A stretch of 64,000 bases of DNA from UBA2988 sp965237965 (lineage in GTDB: Bacteria > Gemmatimonadota > Gemmatimonadetes > Longimicrobiales > Gaopeijiaceae): contig CBDEGT010000003.1 in the NCBI GenBank assembly GCA_965237965.1, positions 1,240,001 through 1,304,000 on the forward strand. The letters are read 5' to 3'. The position numbers and the translations under genes are program-made. Below are positions 23,408-32,547 of the stretch, piece by piece. The notes beneath the pieces were generated by a model, which was not told the origin of the DNA, made no database searches, and worked only from the letters and a program-made list of their open reading frames with translations. How positions within the stretch are numbered: position 1 is the stretch's first letter; every line of letters begins with the position of its first letter.

Positions 23408-26389
23408 TCAGCTTCCCTCGGCCCCCAGCGTCACACCAAGCGCCTCGCGCACGATCCGGTCCTGCTCCTTCACGTGATCGGAGTGTTTGCCTTCGGCCGT
23501 ACTGGCTCGATCCGGGCGTGCCACGTGCCGAAGCGGTACCTGGCGCGGCACCACCGCGCGCAGTCGCGGACCGACGAAGGTGAGCGCACCCATGTTACGC
23601 GGCTCCTCCTGGACCCAGAACACCTCCTGCAGCTTCGGATAGGCCGCGACCAGGCCTTCCAGATCACGAGTGGGGAACGGGTAGAGCTCCTCCATCCGCG
23701 TGATCGCCACGTGAGGGGTCTCCTGCCGCATCTCGTGACCCTGGAGGTCGTGGTAGATCTTTCCCGCGCACAGGATCAGCCGGGTAACGTCGCCCCGCAG
23801 GTCGGCGCTCCTGGGGTCGTCGAGCACGGGCTGGAACCGCCCCCGCGTCAGCTCAAGCACCTCCGAGGACGCAGCCGGCAGTCTCAGCAAGCTCTTCGGG
23901 GTCATCGCGATCATCGGCCGTTCGGGCTTGGCGTGCGCCTGGCGTCGGAGCACGTGGAAGTACTGCGCGGGGGTCGTCGGGTATACCACGCGCATGTTTC
24001 CTTCGGCGCAGAGCGTCAGGAACCGCTCCAGGCGTGCCGAGGAGTGCTCCGGGCCCTGCCCCTCGTAACCGTGTGGTAGCAGCAGTCCGAGATTCGCGAG
24101 TTGGCCCCACTTTTCGCGACCGGACGAAACGAACTGGTCAATGATCGGCTGGGCTACGTTCACGAAGTCGCCGAACTGGGCCTCCCACAGCACCAGATCC
24201 TTGTCCGTTGCCACGCTGTAGCCGTACTCGAAGCCGAGCGCGGCAGCTTCGGAGAGCGGCGAGTTGTGAATCTCGAAGCGACCCTTCCCCACATGGTCGA
24301 GCGGTGTCCATTGCGCTCCGTCGCGCGGATCGTGCAGTACGAGGTGGCGTTGGCTGAAGGTGCCGCGCTGCGCGTCCTGCCCGGTCAGCCGGATCACGAA
24401 CCCCTCGCGGAGCAGACTGCCGAACGCGAGGGTCTCGGCGTGTGCCCAGTCGAGCCTGGTGTCGAGCTCGAACGACTCGCGTCGCTTTTCGAGCGAACGC
24501 GCCAGTTTTCCGTGAACCTGGAACTGCTCTGGCCAGGAGAGGGCGGCGTGGTTGAGCTCGGCTAGGATATCGAACGAAACCTCGGTATCGAGCGCGTGGA
24601 GGTCGCCGGTCTCTGGCTCATGCGGACCGTCATCGTCCTGTGCGCCGCCGTGGGCCGCCTCGGCCTTGACCTCGTCCTGCAGCCGGCGGAGAGCGGCGGC
24701 GACCTTGTCCTGCATCGCATCAGCCGCGGCTTCGTCCAGCACCTCCTGCTTGACCAGCGTGCGCACGAAGAGGGTGCGCACGGTCGGATGTCGGGCGATC
24801 GTAGCGTACAACCGCGGCTGCGTGTACGAAGGTTCGTCGGCCTCGTTGTGGCCGTGCCTCCGGTAACCCACTAGGTCGATCACCACGTCGTCCCGATACT
24901 GTGCCCTATATGCCATCGCGAGCCGCACGGCTGCGAGGCAGTCTTCGGGTTGATCCGCGTTCACGTGGATGATGGGGAAGTCGTAGCCCTTCGCCACGTC
25001 GCTCGCATAGCGTGTCGAGCGGGCCTGCGCGGGGTCGGTGGTGAAACCCACCTGGTTGTTGATAATGATGTGGATGGTGCCACCCACCGTATAACCGCTC
25101 AGACGGCCCAGGTTGAGCGTCTCTGCGACCACACCTTCGCCCACGAACGCGGCGTCGCCGTGGATCAGTATCGGCACGACGGCGGATGTGTCCTGCACCA
25201 TGTCACGACCCTCGCCACCGTACTGCATCGAGCGGGCCAACCCGGTCACCACCGGGTTCACGAACTCCAGATGACTCGGGTTCGGAGCGAGCAACACCTT
25301 GATGGTGGAGCCGTCGGCAAGTCGATGCTCGCCCTCTGCACCGTGGTGGTACTTGACGTCTCCGGTGCCGGCAACCGTGAGCGCGCCGTCCCTCGCTTTG
25401 ATCGCACCGAACTCGTGTAGGATGTCGCGCGGTGGGATCCCGACGACGTGAGTGAGCACGTTGAGCCGACCGCGGTGCGCCATCCCGAGCACCACCGCGT
25501 GGCAGCCATCGCTTGTGGCCTCCTCGAGCGCGAGGTCGAGCATCGGCACCAGCATGTCGGTGCCCTCGATCGAAAAGCGCTTTTGCCCGAGATAGGCGCG
25601 GTGGAGGAACTGCTCGAACCCCTCCACCTCGGAGAGCCGTTGGAGCAACCTCACCCTCTCTTCGGCCGGGAGGGGTCGAGTGTGGACACCCGACTCGACC
25701 TGGTCCCATAACCAGCGCACTCGCACAGGATCCTCGAGGTGCTCGAACTCGTAACCGATGTGGCCCGAGTAGGCCCTACGCAGGCGCTTGAGCGCGGCCC
25801 AGACCGTTTCGCCTTCGCGCGCGCCCTCGTGCATCACCACCGTGGAGGAGATCTGCTCGAGCTCCTCCACGGTCGCGCCGAAGAATTTGGGATCGAGCTG
25901 GGGATGCCCTGCGGGTTGGCTGCCCAGGGGATCCACTTGCGCGAGCATGTGCCCGTGGTCGCGGAACGCCTGCACCAGCGCGGTCGCGCGCGCAACCGTC
26001 GAGAGCAGGTGCTTGGATCGGCCAGGTTCAGGCGTCGCGGTGGCCGGGGGCACGGCGGTCCCGGTGGGGACACGGGTGGGAGGAGTCGCAGGCACCGACT
26101 TCGCACCAGGGCCGTTCCCCGACGGCGCGGCAGTGCCACCGTCGGGTGAGGAGAGCGCTTCAGGAACCAGGAGGCCGGCACGCAGGGTCTCGCTCGGCCC
26201 ATGGGCGAAGAATCGGCGCCAGGGCTCCGGGACATCGCCGGGGTTCCGGGCGTACAATTCGTACAGCGCCTGAGCGTATCCGGCGTTCTGCGCGTCGAAG
26301 AGGGTGTCGGTCATGGACTCGTCGGCGTGCGCCGGACCGGGTGGGACCGCGGAGCCCGAGACGGGGTCAGCGATCGGCGGAACCATCAT
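23408..26389 (-). CDS. sucA: 2-oxoglutarate dehydrogenase E1 component
   Basis: About 993 residues from the ATG at 26389; MTDTLFDAQ at 26314 is a plausible alternative start. It is a thiamine-diphosphate decarboxylase subunit that feeds succinyl groups to the E2 of the TCA-cycle complex. The N-terminal helper segment has YAQALYELYARNPGDVPEPW. Next comes a proline/alanine/threonine-rich linker (about 85-130). The TPP domain shows GMAHRGRLNVLTHVVG, GDAAFVGEGVVAETLNL and IINNQVGFTT, and QEEPRNMGALTFV is near the C-terminus. No E2 or E3 gene is adjacent. Divergent from pgeF; a TATTAT/GATAAT box lies between the starts. Confidence 0.93.
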   Translation of the reverse strand: MMVPPIADPVSGSAVPPGPAHADESMTDTLFDAQNAGYAQALYELYARNPGDVPEPWRRFFAHGPSETLRAGLLVPEALSSPDGGTAAPSGNGPGAKSVPATPPTRVPTGTAVPPATATPEPGRSKHLLSTVARATALVQAFRDHGHMLAQVDPLGSQPAGHPQLDPKFFGATVEELEQISSTVVMHEGAREGETVWAALKRLRRAYSGHIGYEFEHLEDPVRVRWLWDQVESGVHTRPLPAEERVRLLQRLSEVEGFEQFLHRAYLGQKRFSIEGTDMLVPMLDLALEEATSDGCHAVVLGMAHRGRLNVLTHVVGIPPRDILHEFGAIKARDGALTVAGTGDVKYHHGAEGEHRLADGSTIKVLLAPNPSHLEFVNPVVTGLARSMQYGGEGRDMVQDTSAVVPILIHGDAAFVGEGVVAETLNLGRLSGYTVGGTIHIIINNQVGFTTDPAQARSTRYASDVAKGYDFPIIHVNADQPEDCLAAVRLAMAYRAQYRDDVVIDLVGYRRHGHNEADEPSYTQPRLYATIARHPTVRTLFVRTLVKQEVLDEAAADAMQDKVAAALRRLQDEVKAEAAHGGAQDDDGPHEPETGDLHALDTEVSFDILAELNHAALSWPEQFQVHGKLARSLEKRRESFELDTRLDWAHAETLAFGSLLREGFVIRLTGQDAQRGTFSQRHLVLHDPRDGAQWTPLDHVGKGRFEIHNSPLSEAAALGFEYGYSVATDKDLVLWEAQFGDFVNVAQPIIDQFVSSGREKWGQLANLGLLLPHGYEGQGPEHSSARLERFLTLCAEGNMRVVYPTTPAQYFHVLRRQAHAKPERPMIAMTPKSLLRLPAASSEVLELTRGRFQPVLDDPRSADLRGDVTRLILCAGKIYHDLQGHEMRQETPHVAITRMEELYPFPTRDLEGLVAAYPKLQEVFWVQEEPRNMGALTFVGPRLRAVVPRQVPLRHVARPDRASTAEGKHSDHVKEQDRIVREALGVTLGAEGS

Positions 26390-26423
26390 AGCACGGACCA
26401 GAGATAATACGGATGAGGGAGAG

Positions 26424-27188
26424 ATGCTTCCACGTCTGGTGACCGAGCGCGTCAGGGAGGGGCGCGACATTTCGCTGTGGGAGCACCCCGAGTGGAGCGC
26501 GCGCTTCCCGTGGCTGATCCAGGGGGTGACCGACGCCGGTGCCGGGGGCACTCCTTTCGATCTGGCGTTGTTCGGGGACGGCCGCCCACGCGACGTACTG
26601 GAGCGGTGGTGGGCGCTCGGCCGGGTCACCGGTGCCACCCGGCTCGTGCACGGCCACCAGACGCACGGAGCCGTCGTGCAGCTCCACGGAGATGGTCCGC
26701 CGGGGCTGCACGTGAGTCCCGCAACCGACGGGCACGCCACCGTGGCGACCGGCGTACTCCTCACCGTGTCGATCGCCGATTGCGTGCCCGTCTCCTTGGT
26801 CGAGCCGGAGACGCGGACCGTAGCTCTTCTGCACGGCGGCTGGCGCGGGATCGCGGCCGGGATCCTGGAGCGCGGCATCGAGCTGCTCGTCGATCGCCTC
26901 GCCGTCCACCCCGGCCGGCTCCATCTGCACCTCGGTCCGGCGATCTGCGGGTGCTGCTACGAGGTGGGACCTGAGGTACATCGAGCGTTGGGGCTGTCCG
27001 AGCCGCCGGGTCCCGAGCCGGTGGATCTGCGCACCGTCGTGGCCGCGCGCGCACGGGGGCTCGGGCTCGCGGCGGAGCGTATCACCGGTTCGACGCACTG
27101 CACGCGCTGTGGCGACTCGCCCTTCTTCTCGCATCGGGCGGGCTGCGCGGAGCGCCAGGTCGCCGTGCTCGGGCTCGCCGCGACATGA
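26424..27188 (+). CDS. pgeF: Polyphenol oxidase/purine nucleoside phosphorylase-like enzyme (PgeF/YfiH)
   Basis: 254 residues of the multicopper-oxidase-unrelated laccase-domain family. Family motifs visible are HGHQTHGAVV, SIADCVPVSLVEPE, HGGWRGIAAGILERG, LGPAICGCCYEVGPEV and STHCTRCGDSPFFSHRAG. These give the zinc-binding histidine/cysteine set. The family cleaves purine nucleosides and some members edit peptidoglycan precursors; in this organism the role is not known. Start chosen at the ATG with GAGGGA four bases upstream. A small four-cysteine gene follows. Confidence 0.92.
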   Translation: MLPRLVTERVREGRDISLWEHPEWSARFPWLIQGVTDAGAGGTPFDLALFGDGRPRDVLERWWALGRVTGATRLVHGHQTHGAVVQLHGDGPPGLHVSPATDGHATVATGVLLTVSIADCVPVSLVEPETRTVALLHGGWRGIAAGILERGIELLVDRLAVHPGRLHLHLGPAICGCCYEVGPEVHRALGLSEPPGPEPVDLRTVVAARARGLGLAAERITGSTHCTRCGDSPFFSHRAGCAERQVAVLGLAAT

Positions 27189-27204
27189 TCCGAGACGACG
27201 CACC

Positions 27205-27453
27205 GTGAGCCGTTCCTCGGTGAGGTCCCCCGGAGCGCCGGCGCCCGGTTTGTGTGCGGTCTGCGTGCATCATCGGTGGACCCACAACCGACGCGGGTCC
27301 TCCTTCTTGATGTGTCGGCGCTCGGCCGACGACCCGCGCTTCGCCAGGTACCCGTCGCTTCCCGTGACCGCGTGCCTGGGGTTCGAGCCCCCCCCGCACG
27401 ACACGACAACGGATTCGCCGCGCGAGGAAGAGGCGGACGAGGAAGCGTCCTAG
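27205..27453 (+). CDS. Small four-cysteine (zinc-ribbon-like) protein
   Basis: 82 residues from a GTG at 27205, 17 bp after pgeF. Cysteines lie at 17, 20, 37 and 57: CAVC, then MCRRSADDPRFARYP, then VTACLGFEP. The spacing suggests a metal-binding ribbon; similar tiny proteins exist in several phyla, but their function is unknown to me. The last 15 residues are acidic (SPREEEADEEAS). Its stop overlaps the stop of the convergent hydrolase in a shared CTAG. Confidence 0.65.
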   Translation: MSRSSVRSPGAPAPGLCAVCVHHRWTHNRRGSSFLMCRRSADDPRFARYPSLPVTACLGFEPPPHDTTTDSPREEEADEEAS

Positions 27454-28298
27454 CGTCCCGGCTCGCTCAGGAAGTCCCGTAGCACGGCGAGCGACTCCTC
27501 GGGCCGCTCCTCCGCGGGCAGGTGCCCGCAGCGCTCGAGCACGATCAGCCGCGCATTTGGCAGATCCCGCTCCAGCCGCATACCCACCTGTAGCGGGATC
27601 ACCGTGTCGTGCCGGCCCCAGAGCAGGAGGGCGTGGATGGGGATCTCGGAAAAGCGCGTGACCAATTGGTCCAACCCGTCCGGAACGATCTGGCGTGCGG
27701 TTTCGATCAACGCGCGACGCGTGCTCGGCCTCTGCAGCGGATCGGCGTAGCCTGCGACCTGCTCGTCGGTCACGGAGCCGGGATCGAACACGATGTGGCG
27801 GAGCACCCTGCGTACGATCCGATCGGGGCCGAGCGCGCGCAGCAGCAGGTGTCCGACGAGGGGTATTCGCGCCAGCCCGATGTAGCTGGGAATCGCCTGC
27901 GGGTAAGCGGGCCCGGCGACGCTGACCAGTGCTGCGACGCGCTCGACCTCGCCCAACTCGGCGAGCCGGAGGACGACCAGCAGCGCAACGCCGCCACCGA
28001 GCGAGTGCCCGATCAGTACGACGCGGCGCAGATCCAGCGTGCGCAGCCAGTGCACTACGGTCTGCGCCTGCTCAAGCGGTCCGTAGCGCCCGTCGAGCGG
28101 CGGCGAGGCGGTGCCGAAGCCGAAGAGGTCGAGCAGGTGGACCGTGTGCGTGCGCGCCAGTTCGTCGGCCCAACAGCGGAAGGTGAACCGGCTGGCTCCG
28201 AATCCGTGCAGCAGGACCAGCGGGGGGCCATGACCGCGCCGCTCTACATCGAGTGGTAGCGGCCCGGGACGTATCCCAGTCGGAGCGGCGGCGTTCAC
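27450..28298 (-). CDS. Alpha/beta hydrolase
   Basis: 282 residues from a GTG at 28298; reading further upstream enters the YhaN gene and looks wrong. The HGFGASRFTFRCW oxyanion region, the nucleophile elbow GHSLGG (about residue 108), the acid in LLWGRHDTVIP and the histidine in CGHLPAEERPE complete the catalytic triad. It resembles MhpC/haloalkane-like hydrolases, so the substrate is open. No signal peptide. It lies 43 bp downstream of the YhaN gene, possibly in the same leftward unit. Confidence 0.85.
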   Translation of the reverse strand: MNAAAPTGIRPGPLPLDVERRGHGPPLVLLHGFGASRFTFRCWADELARTHTVHLLDLFGFGTASPPLDGRYGPLEQAQTVVHWLRTLDLRRVVLIGHSLGGGVALLVVLRLAELGEVERVAALVSVAGPAYPQAIPSYIGLARIPLVGHLLLRALGPDRIVRRVLRHIVFDPGSVTDEQVAGYADPLQRPSTRRALIETARQIVPDGLDQLVTRFSEIPIHALLLWGRHDTVIPLQVGMRLERDLPNARLIVLERCGHLPAEERPEESLAVLRDFLSEPGR

Positions 28299-28341
28299 TT
28301 CGCGCCGAGTACGGACGGGCCGGTGGGTGCGGTCGTCGTCA

Positions 28342-31065
28342 CTACGGCACGTCGAGCGTGACGACAACCGCCCCCTGTCGTGCGAGCGCAGCCGCCACGC
28401 CGGGATGGCATGTGAAAACGAACAGTTGGCGGTCCTGCGCCAGACGGGCGAGCAACGCGAGCCCACGGTCCTGGCGGGACGGATCCCAGTTCACCAGCGT
28501 CTCGTCGAGGAAGAGCGGCAGCCGCTCGCCCTCCTGGTCCAGGTGGTCCACGGCGGCCAGGCGAAGCGCGAGGTACACCTGCTCGCGAGTCGCGGTCGAG
28601 AGCGGGAGCGCGACTTCGACCGGGTGCATGCCCTCGGCTCCGCGCAGCATGAACGAACCCTCGCTGGTACCGTCCGCGACCAGCACGCGCTCGTAGCGGC
28701 CGCCGGTGATGGTGGCCAGGTATTCGCCAGCTCGACGAACCAGCGCTGGCTGGTGCTCCTCGCGGAAACGGCGGTCGGCCTCGCGGATCAGTCGCGCGAG
28801 CACGTAGCGCCGATCACGCTCGCGTTCGAGACGGCGCACCTCCTCGTCGAGCACCTGGATCTCGCCGTCCACGCGGTCGAGCGTCTCGCCTGCCGCGAGC
28901 GCGTCGATCTCGCCGTCGAGGGCGGTTGTGTGGGCGATCAGATCCTCGATGTGCTCGTCCAGCTCCTCGATGAGCACGCGTCGGCTTGTCAGGGCGTGGT
29001 CGTTCACGATCCATTCCTCTCCGTCCGCCTCGGCGGCACGAATCCGTTCCCGCAGCTCGTCCAGATCGGGGTGCGCGGCCTCCAGATCGCGGCGCAGCCG
29101 CGCGGCACCGGCCGCGGCCTCGGTACGCGTACGGAAGACGCTGAGCCCCACCACGGGATTCCCGTTTGCGAGCTCTGAGAGCCGGCCCGTGAGCCCGCTC
29201 TCCTCGGTGGCGAGCCGATCGAAGGCTTCCATCTCGCGGTCCCGCTGCCGCGCGAGGCGGGCGAGCTCCTCGACCGCCCGCTCGGTGGCTGAGTGCCGGC
29301 GCTTCGCTTCTGCCGTCGTCGACGCGAGCAGGTGCGCCGCAGCGAGGGCGTCCTCGGGCACGTGGACACCGCACTCGAGCGCGAGCGCCGAGACCTCGCG
29401 GCCGAGATCGGTTTCCTGCTCGCGTAGACCGGCGAGCTCGCCTTCACGGTCGCGTCGCTGACGGATCGTGTGTTGGAGACGCTCGAGCCCCACTGCGATC
29501 TGTGCGGGAGCGCGCTGAACCAGCCCGTCGCGCATCGGCAGGCCGACGAGAAGCCCGGCGAGCGCACGCTCGGCCTCGTCGACCGCGTCCTGGAGCAGAG
29601 GGGTTTCGGAAGGGAGGGGAGGTGCAGTAGAGCGCGGCCGGCGGAGCGCGCTCGCCAGCAACACCGAGCCCGCGCCGAAAGCCAGCGCACCGGCGATCAG
29701 CATGCCAATGCTCGCATCCGCCGCGGGTCCGCCGATCACCCGTCCGAGCAGCAGGAGCACCGCCCCGAGCCCGAGAACGAGCAGTGCCCACGCCGGGGAA
29801 ACGCGCGGCACGCTGCCGCGTGCAGAGTCCTCAATCGTCCGTCGGTCGATCTCACGCTCGGCTTCGCGGCGGGCGTCGAGCCGCGCACGGGCTTCCTCGA
29901 GCTCACGAGCCAGCGTACGCAATTCGGCGGCCGGGAACGCACGCAGGCGGTCCAGCGCGAGCCGCTCCCACGGAACCGTGAACAGGTCTCTCGCCTCGGT
30001 CTCGAGCTGCGCCTCCAGCTCACGCGTCTCCTGCTGCAGCTGCCCCGAGCGTGCCCTTGTCCAGCCAGCCGCTTGCACGCGCGCGGTCACTCGATCCACC
30101 TCGGGGACCCGCTCGAGCAGGCGTGCGTCCACCGGCGGGAGGGCCTCGAAGTTGTGGCGGGCGGTCTCGGCGTCGTGCGTCGCCTGGTCGACCCGGGAGC
30201 GCTGGGCGCGGAGCTGCTCCGTCAGCTCCTCCAAACGGCGGGCCGGCTGGGCAGGCAGCGTTGCCAACGCCTCCGCCGGCCCCGCTTCCTGCTCGAGGGC
30301 GTGGATGCGCGCGAGCGCGGAGCGCACCGTGAGCAGTGCCCCGAATCGCTCGACGTAGAGCTTGGCCGATTCGCGCTCCGCTCGTGCCCCGGCGAGCTCG
30401 GCCCGCGCCCGATCGCGCTCGCGCACCCGACCACGCAGGTCCTGATCGGCCCCCGCGACCTCTCGCCGGTGCGCGGCCAACTCGCGCAGGCGGGATCGCT
30501 GCTCCCGGATCAGCTGTCTGCCGCGGCGGTTCGGACGCCACAGCTGCGCCGCTTCTTGCTCGAGCTCCTCGGCGACCGCACGCGCCGGGCGCAGGTCGGG
30601 GGCGCCGAGTGCGACGATCAATCGTTCCTGGATCCTGTTCCATCCCGCGCCGTCGAGCCCCGCCAGCTCGGAGAGGGTGATGGCGTATACCTGTCGGAAG
30701 ACGGCCGGGGGGACGTGCTCGGCACAGGGCAGTGTGCGGTTCCGTAACTCCTCGGCGGCGCCGTCGCGTACCAGCGATCCGGTGGGGCCCGAACGCAGCT
30801 GCCGATGCACCTCCCAGCATCGGCCGTCGGCCAGCCGGATGCGTGCCCACCCGGCCGCCTCGGCGCCCGACCAGGGCGTGTACGGATGTGCGTCACGCGT
30901 AGCCGGCGCGAAGCCGTAGAGCAGCGTGCCCATGAAGTGGAACAGCGTGGTCTTGCCCGCCTCATTGGGACCGCATACCACGACCAGCTGGCCGAGCGGC
31001 TCTGGGCCCGTGTCGAGCCCGTGGAGGCGGCCGAACGCGTCGACCCGAATACGCTCGACCCTCAT
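28342..31065 (-). CDS. yhaN: SbcC/YhaN-like AAA ATPase
   Basis: 907 residues. An N-terminal half-ATPase has Walker A GPNEAGKTTLFHFM (near 32-45). Long charged coiled coils occupy about 160-400 and 470-750, split by a hydrophobic pair around 415-465 (LLVLGLGAVLLLLGRVIGG and a second), which is typical of YhaN rather than SbcC. The C-terminal half has LPLFLDETLVNWD with the Walker B aspartate/glutamate. It likely forms a DNA-repair/nuclease complex with the phosphoesterase YhaO encoded just upstream. The start overlaps the YhaO stop by 4 bp. Confidence 0.9.
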   Translation of the reverse strand: MRVERIRVDAFGRLHGLDTGPEPLGQLVVVCGPNEAGKTTLFHFMGTLLYGFAPATRDAHPYTPWSGAEAAGWARIRLADGRCWEVHRQLRSGPTGSLVRDGAAEELRNRTLPCAEHVPPAVFRQVYAITLSELAGLDGAGWNRIQERLIVALGAPDLRPARAVAEELEQEAAQLWRPNRRGRQLIREQRSRLRELAAHRREVAGADQDLRGRVRERDRARAELAGARAERESAKLYVERFGALLTVRSALARIHALEQEAGPAEALATLPAQPARRLEELTEQLRAQRSRVDQATHDAETARHNFEALPPVDARLLERVPEVDRVTARVQAAGWTRARSGQLQQETRELEAQLETEARDLFTVPWERLALDRLRAFPAAELRTLARELEEARARLDARREAEREIDRRTIEDSARGSVPRVSPAWALLVLGLGAVLLLLGRVIGGPAADASIGMLIAGALAFGAGSVLLASALRRPRSTAPPLPSETPLLQDAVDEAERALAGLLVGLPMRDGLVQRAPAQIAVGLERLQHTIRQRRDREGELAGLREQETDLGREVSALALECGVHVPEDALAAAHLLASTTAEAKRRHSATERAVEELARLARQRDREMEAFDRLATEESGLTGRLSELANGNPVVGLSVFRTRTEAAAGAARLRRDLEAAHPDLDELRERIRAAEADGEEWIVNDHALTSRRVLIEELDEHIEDLIAHTTALDGEIDALAAGETLDRVDGEIQVLDEEVRRLERERDRRYVLARLIREADRRFREEHQPALVRRAGEYLATITGGRYERVLVADGTSEGSFMLRGAEGMHPVEVALPLSTATREQVYLALRLAAVDHLDQEGERLPLFLDETLVNWDPSRQDRGLALLARLAQDRQLFVFTCHPGVAAALARQGAVVVTLDVP

Positions 31066-32423
31066 CGTTTGCCGCCCCTCCCTCGAGGCCGCTTTCGCAG
31101 ATCGCCTCCGGAGGCCGTATCCGGCGCAACCTCGGGCTCGGCACCCGGCGCGCCTGCCGGCGTCGCGATCGGCGGATCCGAGGCGTGCAGCAGGCGTGCG
31201 ACCAGCTCGGCGTCGGCCCCGTCCAGGAGCGCCCGGACGTACTCGATCGGGTCGCCGGCGTCCGGACGATCGAGGCCGGCCAACTCCTCCACCTGGAGTC
31301 CCGGCACGGTCGCGCGCCCGGCACGCACATCCGCGAGCAGGCGCAGGGTGGTGCCGAGCACGTCGGCACGGTCCCCATGATCAGAAACGTGCACGACGGG
31401 ATGAAGCGCTCCGGGCTGGACCTCGACGTCCAGCAGCGCCAGCTCGTCAGCGGCCTCCCGTGCGAGCACGGCGCGCTCCTCCTCGTCGGAGAGCCGGCGC
31501 CAGGCGGGAGTCCCCCCCGTGGTGCGAAACCGGACCACCCATTCGGTGCCGGGCTCGCCGGGGTCGTCGCGACGGGTGTTCTCCCACTCGGCGCGAAAGC
31601 GCGCGAGCAGACGATCAAGGCTGTCGGCCTCTTCGAGGCCTCCCACCACCACGGTCTCGAACCGGACCGGGGCGAAGGGGCGGAACTCGACGTGAGGCGC
31701 TCTACGTCGGTTCAGCTCGACCAGGAGCCCTCCCTTGGGGCCGCTCTCGCGATGGGTGCGTCCCTGCAGGTTGCCCGGATAGTGGATGGCGGGCGCCTCC
31801 GCCAGCTGCTGTCGCAGGTGTACGTGGCCGAGTGCCCAGTAGTCGTGTCCGCTCGCGAGAAGCCGGAGGAGGTCCGACGGCGCGTACGGCTCGTGCTCGT
31901 CGGCGCTCCTTGCTTCCCGCACCTGCGTGTGCAGGAGCGCGACGTGTGGCAGCTCGTCGCCGCCGCCGGGTGGGAACGCCGCGGCGAGGTCGCCGGTCTC
32001 GCGCCTGGAGGCGTGCCCGGCCGCAGTCACCTCGCCCACGTCGTGGCCTTCCCGGTCGTGGATCGGGATCAGCCGCGGGGTTCCGTCCCCGACCATCTCC
32101 ACGTTCGGGGGCCAGGCGAGCGGCCGGGTGCGGTAGGCGTCCCGCCCGGGGTCGTGGTTGCCCGTGGCGTACACGACCGGAATCGCCGCCTCGGCCAAGC
32201 GACCGAGCTCCTCCAGAAGGAAGCGCTCGGTCCGGAAGGAGAGCCGATCCCCGTCGAAAACGTCACCGGCGAGGAGGACCGCGTGTACCCTCTCTGCGAG
32301 GGCACAAGCGACTGCGCGGCTGAACGCCTCTCGGGAAGCCTCCCTGAGCCGGTGGCGCACCTCGTCCGTCCGTCCGGCGAAGGGGGTATCGAGGTGGACG
32401 TCGGCGAGGTGGAGGAAACGCAT
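31062..32423 (-). CDS. yhaO: DNA repair exonuclease, metallophosphoesterase (YhaO/SbcD-like)
   Basis: 453 residues. It begins MRFLHLADVHLDTPF (D and H metal ligands), then LLAGDVFDGD (second metal motif), VYATGNHDPG (GNHD motif) and GHVHLRQQL near 215 (GHxH). All metal-ligand motifs of the Mre11/SbcD fold are present. The C-terminal 170 residues form a substrate-capping region. With YhaN it makes the two-subunit complex typical of the YhaO-YhaN pair in bacteria. It is the first gene of a leftward operon and is divergent from glutamate dehydrogenase. Confidence 0.9.
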   Translation of the reverse strand: MRFLHLADVHLDTPFAGRTDEVRHRLREASREAFSRAVACALAERVHAVLLAGDVFDGDRLSFRTERFLLEELGRLAEAAIPVVYATGNHDPGRDAYRTRPLAWPPNVEMVGDGTPRLIPIHDREGHDVGEVTAAGHASRRETGDLAAAFPPGGGDELPHVALLHTQVREARSADEHEPYAPSDLLRLLASGHDYWALGHVHLRQQLAEAPAIHYPGNLQGRTHRESGPKGGLLVELNRRRAPHVEFRPFAPVRFETVVVGGLEEADSLDRLLARFRAEWENTRRDDPGEPGTEWVVRFRTTGGTPAWRRLSDEEERAVLAREAADELALLDVEVQPGALHPVVHVSDHGDRADVLGTTLRLLADVRAGRATVPGLQVEELAGLDRPDAGDPIEYVRALLDGADAELVARLLHASDPPIATPAGAPGAEPEVAPDTASGGDLRKRPRGRGGKR

Positions 32424-32547
32424 CGGCGCATGAAGTTTGCGGTCCCGCCGGGGGCGGGTCCAGGCCCTGTATTCCCTTTTGTCCAGTTCAGCCTAAAGTT
32501 GCAGGACCGATCCCTCCTTAGGACACTCACCGCCCCCTGGTTCCTCC

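Noticed and set aside
27378..27394. GGGGTTCGAGCCCCCC resembles a tRNA T-arm
   Set aside because: It lies inside the small four-cysteine gene and no acceptor or anticodon arms fit around it.
29470..30747. Plus-strand frame opposite YhaN
   Set aside because: 425 codons of low-complexity R/E/L/G text; a shadow of the coiled coils of YhaN.
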